The notes below the pieces were generated by a model, which was not told the DNA's origin, searched no databases, and saw only the letters and a program-made list of their open reading frames with translations. From Blautia argi (GTDB taxonomy: Bacteria; Bacillota; Clostridia; Lachnospirales; Lachnospiraceae), in NCBI RefSeq assembly GCF_003287895.1, contig NZ_CP030280.1, forward strand, positions 3,233,976 to 3,297,975: DNA of 64,000 nucleotides, in the 5' to 3' direction. The translations under genes and the position numbers were made by a program. This document shows, one piece after another, positions 17,913 to 27,160 of this stretch. How positions within the stretch are numbered: the stretch's first letter is position 1; the number at the start of each line of letters is the position of its first letter.

Positions 17913-18764
17913 TTACCCCTTTACGGCTCCTGCTAAAATAGCATTTTGCACCTGTCGGCTCAACAATATATAAATCAGAAGAACCGGAAATGTAGCTACT
18001 ACCATTCCCGCACCTATAGGCCCCCATTCCGTATAGTACATACCTGCCAAACTTTGAATTCCTACCGTAAGCGTTTTATATTTATCATCACTGATAAAAG
18101 TCATAGCAAACATGAGCTCATTCCACGAAGACAAAAAAGTAAAAATGGCAATTGTTGCTAATGCCGGACGAACGAGTGGTAAAATCACTCTGAAGAAAGT
18201 CTGATAAATGTTACAACCATCTATACAGGCAGCCTCCTCCATTTCATATGGTACTGATGCATAATGGTTTCCAAGTACCATAATCCCAAATGGCAGAGCA
18301 AAGGCCGTATAAGGAATGATGATTGCCAAAGGTGTATTTAGGATATGAAACCTTTTCAATATAATAAATAGCGGAAGTAAAGTAGCATGTACCGGAATGG
18401 TCAATCCTGCCATAAAAAACCAGTAAGTGACTCCCCGAAGTTTCCACTTCATTCTGGTCACTGCATACGCTACCATGGAAATAAGAACGGTAGACGCTAT
18501 AATTACTACAAACGTAACAAACACACTATTTCCCAGATATCCTAAAACCTTTCCTCCAAGCAATGCGTCTTTATAGTTTTCTATCAGCCACTCCTTTGGC
18601 GGTCCTATGACATTACCTCCAAAAATCTCCTCATTACTCTTAAATGAGAAAAACACCAGCCAGATTAGAGGATATATCGAAGTAACTACAAAACAGAATA
18701 AAAATAAAGCCAAAATTATTCTCACAAGTTTTTTCCCCATAATATTTTGTAAAAATCCCTTCAT
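17913..18764 (-). CDS. Carbohydrate ABC transporter permease (MalG/CUT1 type)
   Basis: A 283-residue inner-membrane protein with six predicted helices. It carries the EAA loop that docks the ATPase, EEAACIDGCNIYQTFFRVILPLVRP, placed about 90 residues from the C-terminus as in MalG. The N-terminal IYPLIWLVFFSFKSNEEIFG is typical of the CUT1 G-type subunit. It is the last gene of the leftward cluster (kinase, regulator, binding protein, two permeases), 16 bp after the partner permease. There is no ATPase gene in the cluster, so a shared MsmK-type ATPase elsewhere is presumed. The substrate is likely an oligosaccharide. A rhamnose-containing glycoside is suggested by the neighbouring GH78 gene. 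Confidence 0.93.
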   Translation of the reverse strand: MKGFLQNIMGKKLVRIILALFLFCFVVTSIYPLIWLVFFSFKSNEEIFGGNVIGPPKEWLIENYKDALLGGKVLGYLGNSVFVTFVVIIASTVLISMVAYAVTRMKWKLRGVTYWFFMAGLTIPVHATLLPLFIILKRFHILNTPLAIIIPYTAFALPFGIMVLGNHYASVPYEMEEAACIDGCNIYQTFFRVILPLVRPALATIAIFTFLSSWNELMFAMTFISDDKYKTLTVGIQSLAGMYYTEWGPIGAGMVVATFPVLLIYILLSRQVQNAILAGAVKG

Positions 18765-18780
18765 TTACAATTTCCTCCCA

Positions 18781-19662
18781 TTAATATTCAATAGGCGACG
18801 TTTTCACAAACCGTTGAAGTATAAAAGCAATTGCAATACACTCTACTACGATAAAAATAGCCATAGCACTTCCATATCCATAACGATTAATAACAAAAAT
18901 ACTGTTAAACATTACAGAGCTGGGCACTTCCGTAGAATTTACCGGTCCTCCATTTGTTAATACATAAATCATATCAAATGCTTTTAATGAACCGGTAATT
19001 ACAAAAATGGCACAGGTTTTAATCGTAGGTAAAATCAACGGTATTGTAATCTTAAAAGCTGCCTTAACTCCTGTGGCGCCATCTATTTGAGCGGATTCAT
19101 GAATATCCTTTGGAATAGATTTTATAGCCGTATACATAAGCAGCATATGATAACCTATGTTTTGCCATATAATGGGAACAAACGCACTGAATAAAGCTGT
19201 GTTTACATCTCCTAACCAATTTTGTGTAAATTGCTCTAAGCCAATCATTTTTAACAGTTCGTTTAACACCCCATAGTTTGGATTATAAATTTTAAGCCAA
19301 AGCTGTCCTACTACTACAGTTGATAAAGTAACCGGGATAAAAAAAACAGTTCGGAAAAACACCTCTCCTTTTATGTGAGATGCCAGTATCAATGCCAAAA
19401 TCAGCGCCAAAGGAAGCTGTATTGCCAGAGTAAACACACAAAGTAAAAAAGAATTTAAAATTGCTTTATCAAAAATCGTATTCTGAAACATTTCTATGTA
19501 ATTGTCTAAACCTATAAATACTCCCTCTCCAATACCATTCCACTCCAATGTACTGTAATAAAAAGAAAATACTACAGATACAAGGAGTAAGCCGCCAAAG
19601 AGCAGCAAGGAGGGAAGTGTAAACAGCATAACCGCTTTTTTATTTCCTAAAAACTTATCCAT
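18781..19662 (-). CDS. Carbohydrate ABC transporter permease (MalF/CUT1 type)
   Basis: A 293-residue membrane protein with six helices. The EAA loop is HESAQIDGATGVKAAFKITIPLILP. The start KKAVMLFTLPSLLLFGGLLLVSV and the C-terminal NGGPVNSTEVPSSVMFN are common in sugar permeases of the UgpA/MalF type. It is paired with the downstream permease and preceded by the binding-protein gene, from which it is separated by a hairpin at 19686-19726. Confidence 0.93.
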   Translation of the reverse strand: MDKFLGNKKAVMLFTLPSLLLFGGLLLVSVVFSFYYSTLEWNGIGEGVFIGLDNYIEMFQNTIFDKAILNSFLLCVFTLAIQLPLALILALILASHIKGEVFFRTVFFIPVTLSTVVVGQLWLKIYNPNYGVLNELLKMIGLEQFTQNWLGDVNTALFSAFVPIIWQNIGYHMLLMYTAIKSIPKDIHESAQIDGATGVKAAFKITIPLILPTIKTCAIFVITGSLKAFDMIYVLTNGGPVNSTEVPSSVMFNSIFVINRYGYGSAMAIFIVVECIAIAFILQRFVKTSPIEY

Positions 19663-19685
19663 AAGTAATACCCCCTAATCAAAAA

Positions 19686-19726
19686 TTCGACAGAGCAATC
19701 TCTGCTCCAAGGATTACTCTGTCGAA
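19686..19726 (-). terminator. Hairpin between binding-protein and permease genes
   Basis: The stem is formed by TTCGACAGAG plus AATC (19686-19700) and its near-complement at 19711-19726. On the minus strand it is followed by ATTTTTG. It probably acts as a partial terminator or mRNA stabiliser, giving more binding protein than permease. Confidence 0.75.
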
Positions 19727-19733
19727 ATTATCA

Positions 19734-21050
19734 TCACTCTCTGGTTGCTGTCATTGCTTTGATATATTCTTCCGCTGTCGTCTGTTTTGCGTAAATTCCC
19801 TGCAAAGAATTACTATGAATATCTGCTGTTTCCGAATCTAGCAAGGTATCCCATGCCAAACAGAAGCCATCTGCTTTTTCCATCATTTCCCTCAGCTGTA
19901 CCTGCATATCTGACAACTCCGCATTTCCTTCATATTTCCAGGTAGGAAGATGTGCACCGCTTTCATACCCATATTCAGAAAACTTCTGGCTCATAAATAC
20001 AGCAAATTCTACTGCCTCTTCTTTATGAGGAGATTTTGAAGATACCATTAAAGTTGCGCTGGCGCCGCCAATATATTCATTCTGATGTTCTGCTCCGTCT
20101 TCTACTGTAGGCCAATTCGTCACTGTAAGCTTCCCGGCAAGCTTGGAGTTAACATCTAAATCTGCAACACCCCAGCTTCCATTATAAAACATAGCTGCTC
20201 TGCCTTCTAAAAACTCATTTTTTGCTTCATCATTTGTAAGCGCTACAGCACTATCTGAAAACACACCTTTCTCCACTAAGTTCTCCAGTTCCCCTGCTGC
20301 TCTTTTTACAAATTCCTGGTCAAAATTACCTTCCCCATTTAAAAGTGCAGTATTTTCTTCTACACCGCCATAACGAAGGGAAAGAATCCCAAATGGGAAT
20401 AATCCGGGCCACTTATCTTTTTCCCCGAGTGCCAGAGGCGTAATTCCGTTTTCCAAAAATACTTCTGATACATGATAAAGTTCTTCCATTGTTTTAGGAA
20501 CTTCTAAATTATACTTATCGAATAGTTCCTGGTTACACATAAGCACACCCATAAAACTATCAAGCGGAAGTCCGTATAACGAATCATCGTAATAAAAATT
20601 ATTACAGATATTAGGCATCATCTTGTCCATATCAATGACACCACTTTCCACATAAGAATCAAGATTTTCCACAATTCCGGCCTCTACAAAAGATTCGGAA
20701 AATCCACCGCCCCAGGAATAAAAGATATCTGACGCAGAGCCTGCTGCTAAAGTAGTCTTTAATTTCGTCTTATAGGCATCATTGTCAGCCTTATCTTCTT
20801 TAATCACAATGTCCGGGTGTGTTTCTTTATACTCGCCCAAAGCTTTATTCCAGGCTGCCACCTGACTATCTGATTCATTGACCATAATATGAGAAACCGA
20901 TAATTCAATTTTTTCTGAACCACCTTCCTCTTTACTGCTGTCAGACACAGTTCCCTTTTCCTCTGCCGTTTCACTTCCGCAGGCTGTCACCGACAGCACC
21001 ATAGCTGCAGAGAATAACGCTGCCAATATTTGTTTCGTCCTTTTCTTCAT
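19734..21050 (-). CDS. Extracellular sugar-binding lipoprotein of the ABC importer
   Basis: A 438-residue cluster-B-type solute-binding protein. The lipoprotein signal ends in LSVTACGSE, with the lipidated Cys near residue 24, followed by a Ser/Glu-rich linker. Typical family segments are IVIKEDKADNDAYKTKL, AGSASDIFYSWGGGF, FLEGRAAMFYNGSWGVADL and a C-terminal YAKQTTAEEYIKAM. It delivers an oligosaccharide to the two permeases downstream. It is the third gene after the sensor kinase and response regulator. No ribosome site lies next to the ATG. The nearest AGGAGG is about 38 nt upstream behind a possible hairpin. Confidence 0.92.
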   Translation of the reverse strand: MKKRTKQILAALFSAAMVLSVTACGSETAEEKGTVSDSSKEEGGSEKIELSVSHIMVNESDSQVAAWNKALGEYKETHPDIVIKEDKADNDAYKTKLKTTLAAGSASDIFYSWGGGFSESFVEAGIVENLDSYVESGVIDMDKMMPNICNNFYYDDSLYGLPLDSFMGVLMCNQELFDKYNLEVPKTMEELYHVSEVFLENGITPLALGEKDKWPGLFPFGILSLRYGGVEENTALLNGEGNFDQEFVKRAAGELENLVEKGVFSDSAVALTNDEAKNEFLEGRAAMFYNGSWGVADLDVNSKLAGKLTVTNWPTVEDGAEHQNEYIGGASATLMVSSKSPHKEEAVEFAVFMSQKFSEYGYESGAHLPTWKYEGNAELSDMQVQLREMMEKADGFCLAWDTLLDSETADIHSNSLQGIYAKQTTAEEYIKAMTATRE

Positions 21051-21060
21051 TTTGTTTTCA

Positions 21061-21085
21061 GGGCTATGTATCTTATACTATGCCC
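21061..21085 (-). promoter_or_regulatory. Imperfect hairpin between ribosome site and start of the binding-protein gene
   Basis: Arms GGGC and GCCC close an inner GTAT/ATAC stem. On the minus strand the element lies between AGGAGG (21094-21089) and the ATG at 21050. Folding would shorten the distance from ribosome site to start. Confidence 0.4.
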
Positions 21086-21200
21086 CTTCCTCCTTTCCGG
21101 GTTTTTACGTTGTTCTTTATGTCTTCATTATACTGATTTTCTCCTTTCTTTCTTCTTTAGGTTTTTACTATTTTCCTCATTATTTTTACCACCAACGGAT

Positions 21201-22796
21201 TTAATCTATCTTCATTTTTTGGCTGCGATACTCATAGGGGGAACAGCCTACCATTTTTTTAAAAATAATACCTAAATAGTTCGCATTTTCAATTCCTACC
21301 CTCTCTGCTATCTCATAAATTTTCAAATCGGTATTTAGCAGAAGAAATTTTATCTTTTCTACTCTCTGAGAATTCACATATTCTATAAAAGAAATACCTG
21401 CCTCCTGTTTGAAAATTCTACTTAGATAACTGCTGTTTAAATAAAACTTTTCTGCTGTCTTTCCTAACGATAAATCTGTATCCTCAAGATGACTGTCTAT
21501 ATATTCTTTTACCGAAAAGATAAGTGTTGACGGACGCACCGAATTTGGGGAACGAAATGTTTTCATAATTGTCCCACAGATTTCCAAAAAGTATTCCTGA
21601 AGAAGTTTCAATGTCGGTATTTGAACTATTTGCTGATAATAGTCTTTATACTTCTTTTGAAAACTCACAGAATCCTCTTTATTTTCACCTCTGGAATAAA
21701 TATAAAAAACAGCGTTTAACAGCTGAATTTTTAAATAAAATAAATCCGGCATGCGAATGTTGTTCCATTCCTGAAACCACCCTTTAATGAGCATTTCTAT
21801 CTTTTCCGGAGAATCTGTTTCAATATATGTATACAATCGCTTCAAATCTTCCATAGAAAGTAAGTCAGCACATTCCTTAAACGTAAAATACTTTTTTTCT
21901 TTCCAATACTGATTATTCCCAAAAGCAACCGCTGCATTTAATTGTTTATTGGCATACATATACGATTTATAAATATCTTCCCACGAATGCTCTGGAGTTC
22001 CTCTTCCATAATAGATTCCAAAATGAAAATTTTTTCTCCAATCATTTTCCAATTCACTCAAAAATTTATCCCAGAAACAATCCCTCTCCCTACAAAATAA
22101 AACAAGGTGACCGAACTTATCCGATACCCATGTTATACTTTTGTTTCTAAAATGTTCTTCCAGATATTTCTCAATCCACTCTCTGTTTCCTTTTTTCACT
22201 TCTTTTCCTGAAAGAAGTGCAGAAAAATCATCAAAACTCAGCACTAAAACTTCAAAAAAATTTCCACTCCCAGGCAATATAGAATCTATGATTTTTTCAT
22301 CTCTCAACTCACCGGAAAAATCCGGTTCCAATAATTTTTGCAAATAGTACTCGCGGACAATCGGCTCATTTTGTCTTCGGTAATCGGATAATTCACTAAA
22401 AAGGGATTCCTGTGTTTTCCACGATAAAATACTTTCTCTGACTTCTACCATAACCTTTCTTAGTTCATTCTCATCTATGGGCTTTAAAAGATAATTATCT
22501 AAACCAACTCTGATTCCTCTTTGTGCATATTCAAAATCGTTGTACCCCGTAATTGCAATAAGCCTGACGTTAGGATTCAAATCCTTTAAAAGTCCGGCAA
22601 ATGATAATCCATCTAATCCCGGCATACAGATATCCGTCAACACAACATCAGGTTTTAATTCTTCTGCAAGACGAAGAGCACCCTGTGCTGACCCCAGTTC
22701 TCCAACTATCGTATACCCTATTTCCTCCCAGTTGATACAATTACGAATATATTGCCTGATTAAATATTCATCGTCCACAATCATAAGTCTTAACAT
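21201..22796 (-). CDS. Response regulator with AraC-type output domain (YesN family)
   Basis: A 531-residue protein. The start at 22796 (MLRLMIVDDEYLIRQ) is preferred because AAGGGGG lies seven bases before it and it avoids overlapping the kinase gene. The N-terminal receiver domain (1-120) has the acidic pocket DDE, the phosphoacceptor Asp in VVLTDICMPG and the conserved Lys in YLLKP. A long middle region (about 130-420) is typical of YesN-like proteins. The C-terminal AraC domain (about 430-531) has two helix-turn-helix motifs, including LGKTAEKFYLNSSYLSRIFK and IYEIAERVGIENANYLGIIFKK. It starts 13 bp after the kinase gene and probably activates the ABC importer genes just downstream. Confidence 0.94.
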   Translation of the reverse strand: MLRLMIVDDEYLIRQYIRNCINWEEIGYTIVGELGSAQGALRLAEELKPDVVLTDICMPGLDGLSFAGLLKDLNPNVRLIAITGYNDFEYAQRGIRVGLDNYLLKPIDENELRKVMVEVRESILSWKTQESLFSELSDYRRQNEPIVREYYLQKLLEPDFSGELRDEKIIDSILPGSGNFFEVLVLSFDDFSALLSGKEVKKGNREWIEKYLEEHFRNKSITWVSDKFGHLVLFCRERDCFWDKFLSELENDWRKNFHFGIYYGRGTPEHSWEDIYKSYMYANKQLNAAVAFGNNQYWKEKKYFTFKECADLLSMEDLKRLYTYIETDSPEKIEMLIKGWFQEWNNIRMPDLFYLKIQLLNAVFYIYSRGENKEDSVSFQKKYKDYYQQIVQIPTLKLLQEYFLEICGTIMKTFRSPNSVRPSTLIFSVKEYIDSHLEDTDLSLGKTAEKFYLNSSYLSRIFKQEAGISFIEYVNSQRVEKIKFLLLNTDLKIYEIAERVGIENANYLGIIFKKMVGCSPYEYRSQKMKID

Positions 22797-22809
22797 AGAA
22801 TTCCCCCTT

Positions 22810-24594
22810 CTATCTTTGGAGTTTTTCAACAGGAATACAAATCCATATTCGCGTACCCTGATGAATTCTACTGGTTATTTTATATTGCATCTCTTCCCCG
22901 TAACAATAAGATAATCTTCTAATCGTACCCATAAGTCCAAAAGATTTTCCTTTTCCTGTATTTTTCCCCTGTAAAATTCCTGACAAGGTACGCTCTGACA
23001 TTCCTACCCCATTATCTTCTACCTCTAAATGCAGATATCCATTTTCTTCTTTTATTCGTATATAAATAATTCCATTTTCTACAAAGCCATGAATCCCATG
23101 AACAATTGCATTCTCCACCAATGGCTGCAAGATTAATTTCAAAATTTTATATTCTTTTACTTGTTGGGAGATTTCATAATAAATCTGAAGACCTTCTCCA
23201 TAACGCATCTTCTGTATTTCTACATAATTAGCAACCATCTGCACTTCTTTTTCTATAGGAATATGTTCATCTCCCTTACTTAAACTAATCTTATAAAATT
23301 GGGATAATTCACACATCATTCTATAAGCATCTTCATATCTTTTCAGTAAAAACAAAGATTTAATAGAATCAAAAGTATTATAAAGAAAATGGGGATTCAT
23401 TTGAATACTCAACACTTCTAAATCCGCCTTCCTTTTTTGCCCTTCTACACGCCTTGTTTTATCTAATAATTCTTCAATTTCTCCCATCATTTTATTATAA
23501 TCATCAATCAGATTCTGTACTTCATAATGGCTGGTTTTAATTTCTATACGCTTAAATTTACCTTGCTTTACTCCTTCCATAGATTCCATAAGCATTTCAA
23601 TGGGACGTGTATACCAATGTGAAAGAAACAAAGCTGCAATCATAACTATGACAGCCTGAGCAGCAAACAGCAACATGAGAAGAATGTGATTCCTACTCTG
23701 TTGATGAACATCATCAAGGGGTATAACTCCTGTATAAATCAAATCATTTGATTCCTGTACAGATACCTGACAACGTATTTTATTAACGGGGCGGATAACA
23801 GAACTTTTCCCTTCCTTTATAAGTTCTGCTCCCAGATTCTGCACTTCCTCCTGCGTCCCCTCCTCCAAAGTATCTAAAAGAACATGATTCTGATCCGCAA
23901 AAATATGAAATTTCATTTGAAATTCGTTATCTTCCAACTCCAGAAGAAGATTATCCATTACTTCCTGAGAAATATTGATTACCATATATCCTATTGTCTG
24001 CATAGAATCCAGACCTCTTATAGCCCTGACAAACGAGATACCTGGCACTTTATCCTGATTTTTGAAAAACTCTTTACAATGGTACATTACATAGTACTTT
24101 CCATCTGGAGAAACTTTTGAATACCAGTCGTAATCCTGTATTTCATTGTAAAGAAGAGAATGATTTCCTGATTTATCGGAATAACAAAGAAACTTTTCTC
24201 TGTCAAAGATATAAATAGACTCTATTAAATCTATCTTAGCAATGGTTTCCGTAAGAGAAGCTTCTATTTTTTCAATATTCCGAAAATCATCAATAGATTC
24301 TCCTCCCATTCCAAGACCCTGCTGTACTGCGGAGTTAGAAAGACAGATATAAGAATATGTATTAATACTTTCTATAGTATTTTCTATAAGGGTTTTTACG
24401 CTTGTTAAATTTGTACTGGCAGCCTCTTGAATATTTTGATACAAAATCCGTTTGTTATAGGTCTGATAAATCCCAATTGTACAAAAAAGTGTGAGTGTGA
24501 CAATAGAAATCATAAATACCGACATTTTCGTTGCCATTCTTTTTGAATATATAAAATATTGTATTTTTTGCTTCCACTTTCTTATTTTCAACAT
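22810..24594 (-). CDS. Membrane sensor histidine kinase (YesM family)
   Basis: A 594-residue protein. The start at 24594 (MLKIRKWKQKIQ) follows AGAGGGGG. An N-terminal helix (about residues 25-48) and a second (about 295-320) bracket an extracytoplasmic cache-like sensor domain. A HAMP segment (SHWYTRPIEMLMESMEGVKQG) follows. The phosphoacceptor His lies in IQMNPHFLYNTFDSIKSL, as in the His_kinase/YesM subfamily, and the ATPase domain has LQPLVENAIVHGI and EVEDNGVGMS. It pairs with the response regulator immediately downstream. The ligand is probably the sugar imported by the adjacent transporter. Confidence 0.94.
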   Translation of the reverse strand: MLKIRKWKQKIQYFIYSKRMATKMSVFMISIVTLTLFCTIGIYQTYNKRILYQNIQEAASTNLTSVKTLIENTIESINTYSYICLSNSAVQQGLGMGGESIDDFRNIEKIEASLTETIAKIDLIESIYIFDREKFLCYSDKSGNHSLLYNEIQDYDWYSKVSPDGKYYVMYHCKEFFKNQDKVPGISFVRAIRGLDSMQTIGYMVINISQEVMDNLLLELEDNEFQMKFHIFADQNHVLLDTLEEGTQEEVQNLGAELIKEGKSSVIRPVNKIRCQVSVQESNDLIYTGVIPLDDVHQQSRNHILLMLLFAAQAVIVMIAALFLSHWYTRPIEMLMESMEGVKQGKFKRIEIKTSHYEVQNLIDDYNKMMGEIEELLDKTRRVEGQKRKADLEVLSIQMNPHFLYNTFDSIKSLFLLKRYEDAYRMMCELSQFYKISLSKGDEHIPIEKEVQMVANYVEIQKMRYGEGLQIYYEISQQVKEYKILKLILQPLVENAIVHGIHGFVENGIIYIRIKEENGYLHLEVEDNGVGMSERTLSGILQGKNTGKGKSFGLMGTIRRLSYCYGEEMQYKITSRIHQGTRIWICIPVEKLQR

Positions 24595-24635
24595 AATCCC
24601 CCTCTTTTTTGTCAATTGTCCGTTTTTTCATAGAA

Positions 24636-24668
24636 TTATGTATATTATATACTACTTTCTGCTGTCAA
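24636..24668 (-). promoter_or_regulatory. Promoter of the YesMN-ABC operon
   Basis: On the minus strand a consensus TTGACA (24668-24663) is followed by an AT-rich TATAATATAC segment about 13-18 nt further on. The exact -10 register is uncertain. It lies between the amidohydrolase gene and the kinase gene. Confidence 0.5.
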
Positions 24669-24701
24669 ACAATAAATGCATACTTCCAAATATTTCCAAT
24701 C

Positions 24702-25445
24702 CTATAGACAAAACACTTCTTTTGCTGTCTTCCACATCACTTGTTCCATATCCTCCGGCTTTAATATTTGCCGATATTTCTCTAATTCTACAGAAACATT
24801 ATTTACATGATCTGACGCAAACATCAGCCTGTCCGGTCCTATTTTCTGATAAACTTCTTTAGTCTGAAATATTCCTGTCCAGGTAGTTTCCAAATAAATA
24901 TTGGGACATTGCTCTGCTACCAAAATAGCCTGATGAGTAAACCAGTCCATGCCGGAATGTGCAAGTACGATTTTTACATCAGGATATTTCTGAGCAGCTT
25001 TCAATATCTTTACAGGCTGCGAAAAAGGTAATCCAGTTCCTGTATGAACCATAACAGGAACTCCCAGTTCACGAGCTACTGAAAAGACAAACATTCCGTC
25101 CTCTGATTCCGGGTCTACAGCATGTCCTATCGGTGTAAGCTTAAGCGCCACAAATCCCAATTCATGAATACATCTGTATGCCTCCTGCCTGTATTCCTCT
25201 TTTGTAAAATGAGGATATATAGAAGCCATTCCCCAAAATTTCATTTGCTTATTTTCACATAAACGGGCAATTCGGTCATGTATTTCCTGGTTTGCCTTTA
25301 AAGAAAATCTTGGAAGAGAGGGCTGTACAATAGCCCCCTCTACAAACGTTCCTCTATATCCCTCCAGCAGATCTTCTTCTGTAATATGATGATCAAAAAC
25401 GCAATCATCGCCTAAATGAGCATGGACATCTATTATTTTCATCAT
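24702..25445 (-). CDS. Amidohydrolase-2 family protein (possible sugar lactonase)
   Basis: A 247-residue TIM-barrel metal hydrolase. Metal-ligand motifs run in order: DVHAHLG at the N-terminus, MVHTGTG (about residue 138), VLAHSGMDW (about 160) and the barrel-end Asp in MFASDHVNN. The amidohydrolase-2 family includes decarboxylases, L-rhamnono- and L-fuconolactonase-type enzymes and pyrone or muconolactone hydrolases. At 247 residues it is on the short side. Its ATG overlaps the stop of the IlvD/Edd-type dehydratase gene (ATGA), so the products are made together. That pairing favours a sugar-lactone substrate, which is inference. Confidence 0.8.
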   Translation of the reverse strand: MMKIIDVHAHLGDDCVFDHHITEEDLLEGYRGTFVEGAIVQPSLPRFSLKANQEIHDRIARLCENKQMKFWGMASIYPHFTKEEYRQEAYRCIHELGFVALKLTPIGHAVDPESEDGMFVFSVARELGVPVMVHTGTGLPFSQPVKILKAAQKYPDVKIVLAHSGMDWFTHQAILVAEQCPNIYLETTWTGIFQTKEVYQKIGPDRLMFASDHVNNVSVELEKYRQILKPEDMEQVMWKTAKEVFCL

Positions 25446-27145
25446 CTGTTTTCCTCCTCACGGTCATACTCTCTGCGGTTAGGAATCATTGCCCCCTGCG
25501 ATGCGGATTTGACATTCTGAGCGTATTGATAAAGACAGCCTTTAACTTCTCTGACAAAAGGTTTCTTTTTCTTTCGACGCTCTTCAAAATCCACATCTGC
25601 AGCTTCAATCAAGCCCCTGGAAATATCCACAAAAATTTCATCGCCATCTTCCAGGTAGGCAATTGGTCCATTCTGTGCTGCTTCCGGAGATATATGTCCC
25701 ACAAAACAGCCATTGTTAGACCCTGAAAATCTTCCATCTGTAATCAGACATACCTTATCTCCCAAATGCATTCCCACCAGAAGCTTCATAGCTTTGTACA
25801 TTTCCGGCATTCCCGGACCCCCTTTTGGACCTTCGTTTCGGATAACTATAACAGTACCTTCCTGCACATCTCCTCGACGTATTCCTTTTAAAGCCTCTTC
25901 TTCCCCCTCATAGATTTTTGCTTTTCCCCTGAACACCAATGCTTTATCCGGAATAGCGGAAGGCTTGGATACAGCGCCTTCCGGAGCCAAATTCCCATAA
26001 AGGATTTTAATTCCACCTCTGGTATGTACGGGATTCTCTATAGAATGAATAACCTCAGGATAAAAATTTTGTACTTTTTCAAGAACCTCTCTCAGTATTT
26101 TTCCCTGACAATTTTTTTCCTGAACCCATAAAATACTTTCTAATTCCTTCATAAGTACCGGAACTCCTCCGGCTTCATAAAACTCTAAAAGCGTACGGTT
26201 TCCGGAAGGAATCAATGGCACTAAATGCGGAATCCCTTCACAGATTTTTCCGAAATCAGATATGGATAATTCGATTTCTCCCTCATATGCAATAGCAATT
26301 AAATGAAGAACTGCATTTGTGGAACCGCCTATAGCTCCATTTACTCTTATACCGTTATAAATAGCATTTTTCGTTATAATATCCCTTATCTTTATATTTC
26401 TTCTTACAAGTTCTACTATCTGTTTTCCACTCCGATACCCTGCTGCCAATCTTTCACTGTATACAGCAGGAATAACAGCCGTTCCAGGTAACATGATTCC
26501 CATTGCTTCAGCCAGACACCCCATAGTATTTGCAGTTCCCAACATGGCACAAGAGCCCATGGTCGGCATTGCATGATCTTCTATCCATTGAAACTTCTCC
26601 TTGCTTATCATTCCTTTCTGTAATGCACCTTCGGACTCCTGTATAATAGAATGATCGATAAATTCCCCTCCGTACGGATTATCCTTCTTCATACGTCCGG
26701 GAAGACTCGGTCCTCCATTTACCAGAATGGTAGGCAGATTCACTCTCATAGCCCCCATAAGCATTCCGGGAATTATTTTGTCACAGCTTCCCAAAAGTAC
26801 CAATCCGTCCAGTCTATGCGCTTCCGCCATTGCTTCTATACTATCTGCTATCATCTGACGGGTAGGGAGAATATACTTCATTCCTTTATGGCCCATAGCA
26901 ATTCCATCACAAGCTCCTATCATTCCAAGTTCAACAGGAGTCCCTCCTCCGGCCTGTATTCCTTCTCTGACACGCTCTGAAAGCTGTCTGAAAATCACAT
27001 GTCCGGGACAAATGGAACTATAAGCATTTACTACTGCTATTATGGGCTTCTCTAATTCTTCCTGAGAATATCCGTCTGCCTTATATAAAGCTCTTACATT
27101 TGCCCACCCAGGGCCTTCTAAAATATCACTGCTTCTTGTTTTCAT
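25442..27145 (-). CDS. IlvD/Edd family dehydratase (probable sugar-acid dehydratase)
   Basis: A 567-residue Fe-S dehydratase. Start ATG 27145 is preferred over a TTG at 27157 that abuts the ribosome site. Family motifs: YSSICPGH, GSCDKIIPGML and GSCAMLGTANTMG (three cluster Cys), GAIGGSTNAVLHLIAIA, RNEGPKGGPGMPEM and ITDGRFSGSNNG. Dihydroxy-acid dehydratase (IlvD) makes branched-chain amino acids, while other family members dehydrate gluconate-6-phosphate, arabinonate, xylonate and similar acids. No other branched-chain biosynthesis gene is nearby. The neighbours are a rhamnosidase, an amidohydrolase and dehydrogenases, so a sugar acid is the likelier substrate. IlvD proper remains possible. 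Confidence 0.85.
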   Translation of the reverse strand: MKTRSSDILEGPGWANVRALYKADGYSQEELEKPIIAVVNAYSSICPGHVIFRQLSERVREGIQAGGGTPVELGMIGACDGIAMGHKGMKYILPTRQMIADSIEAMAEAHRLDGLVLLGSCDKIIPGMLMGAMRVNLPTILVNGGPSLPGRMKKDNPYGGEFIDHSIIQESEGALQKGMISKEKFQWIEDHAMPTMGSCAMLGTANTMGCLAEAMGIMLPGTAVIPAVYSERLAAGYRSGKQIVELVRRNIKIRDIITKNAIYNGIRVNGAIGGSTNAVLHLIAIAYEGEIELSISDFGKICEGIPHLVPLIPSGNRTLLEFYEAGGVPVLMKELESILWVQEKNCQGKILREVLEKVQNFYPEVIHSIENPVHTRGGIKILYGNLAPEGAVSKPSAIPDKALVFRGKAKIYEGEEEALKGIRRGDVQEGTVIVIRNEGPKGGPGMPEMYKAMKLLVGMHLGDKVCLITDGRFSGSNNGCFVGHISPEAAQNGPIAYLEDGDEIFVDISRGLIEAADVDFEERRKKKKPFVREVKGCLYQYAQNVKSASQGAMIPNRREYDREEENR

Positions 27146-27160
27146 ACATTTTCCCAATCC

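Noticed and set aside
25442..27145. Calling the dehydratase IlvD of branched-chain amino-acid synthesis
   Set aside because: No other ilv/leu gene is adjacent and the operon is catabolic, so only the family name is given.
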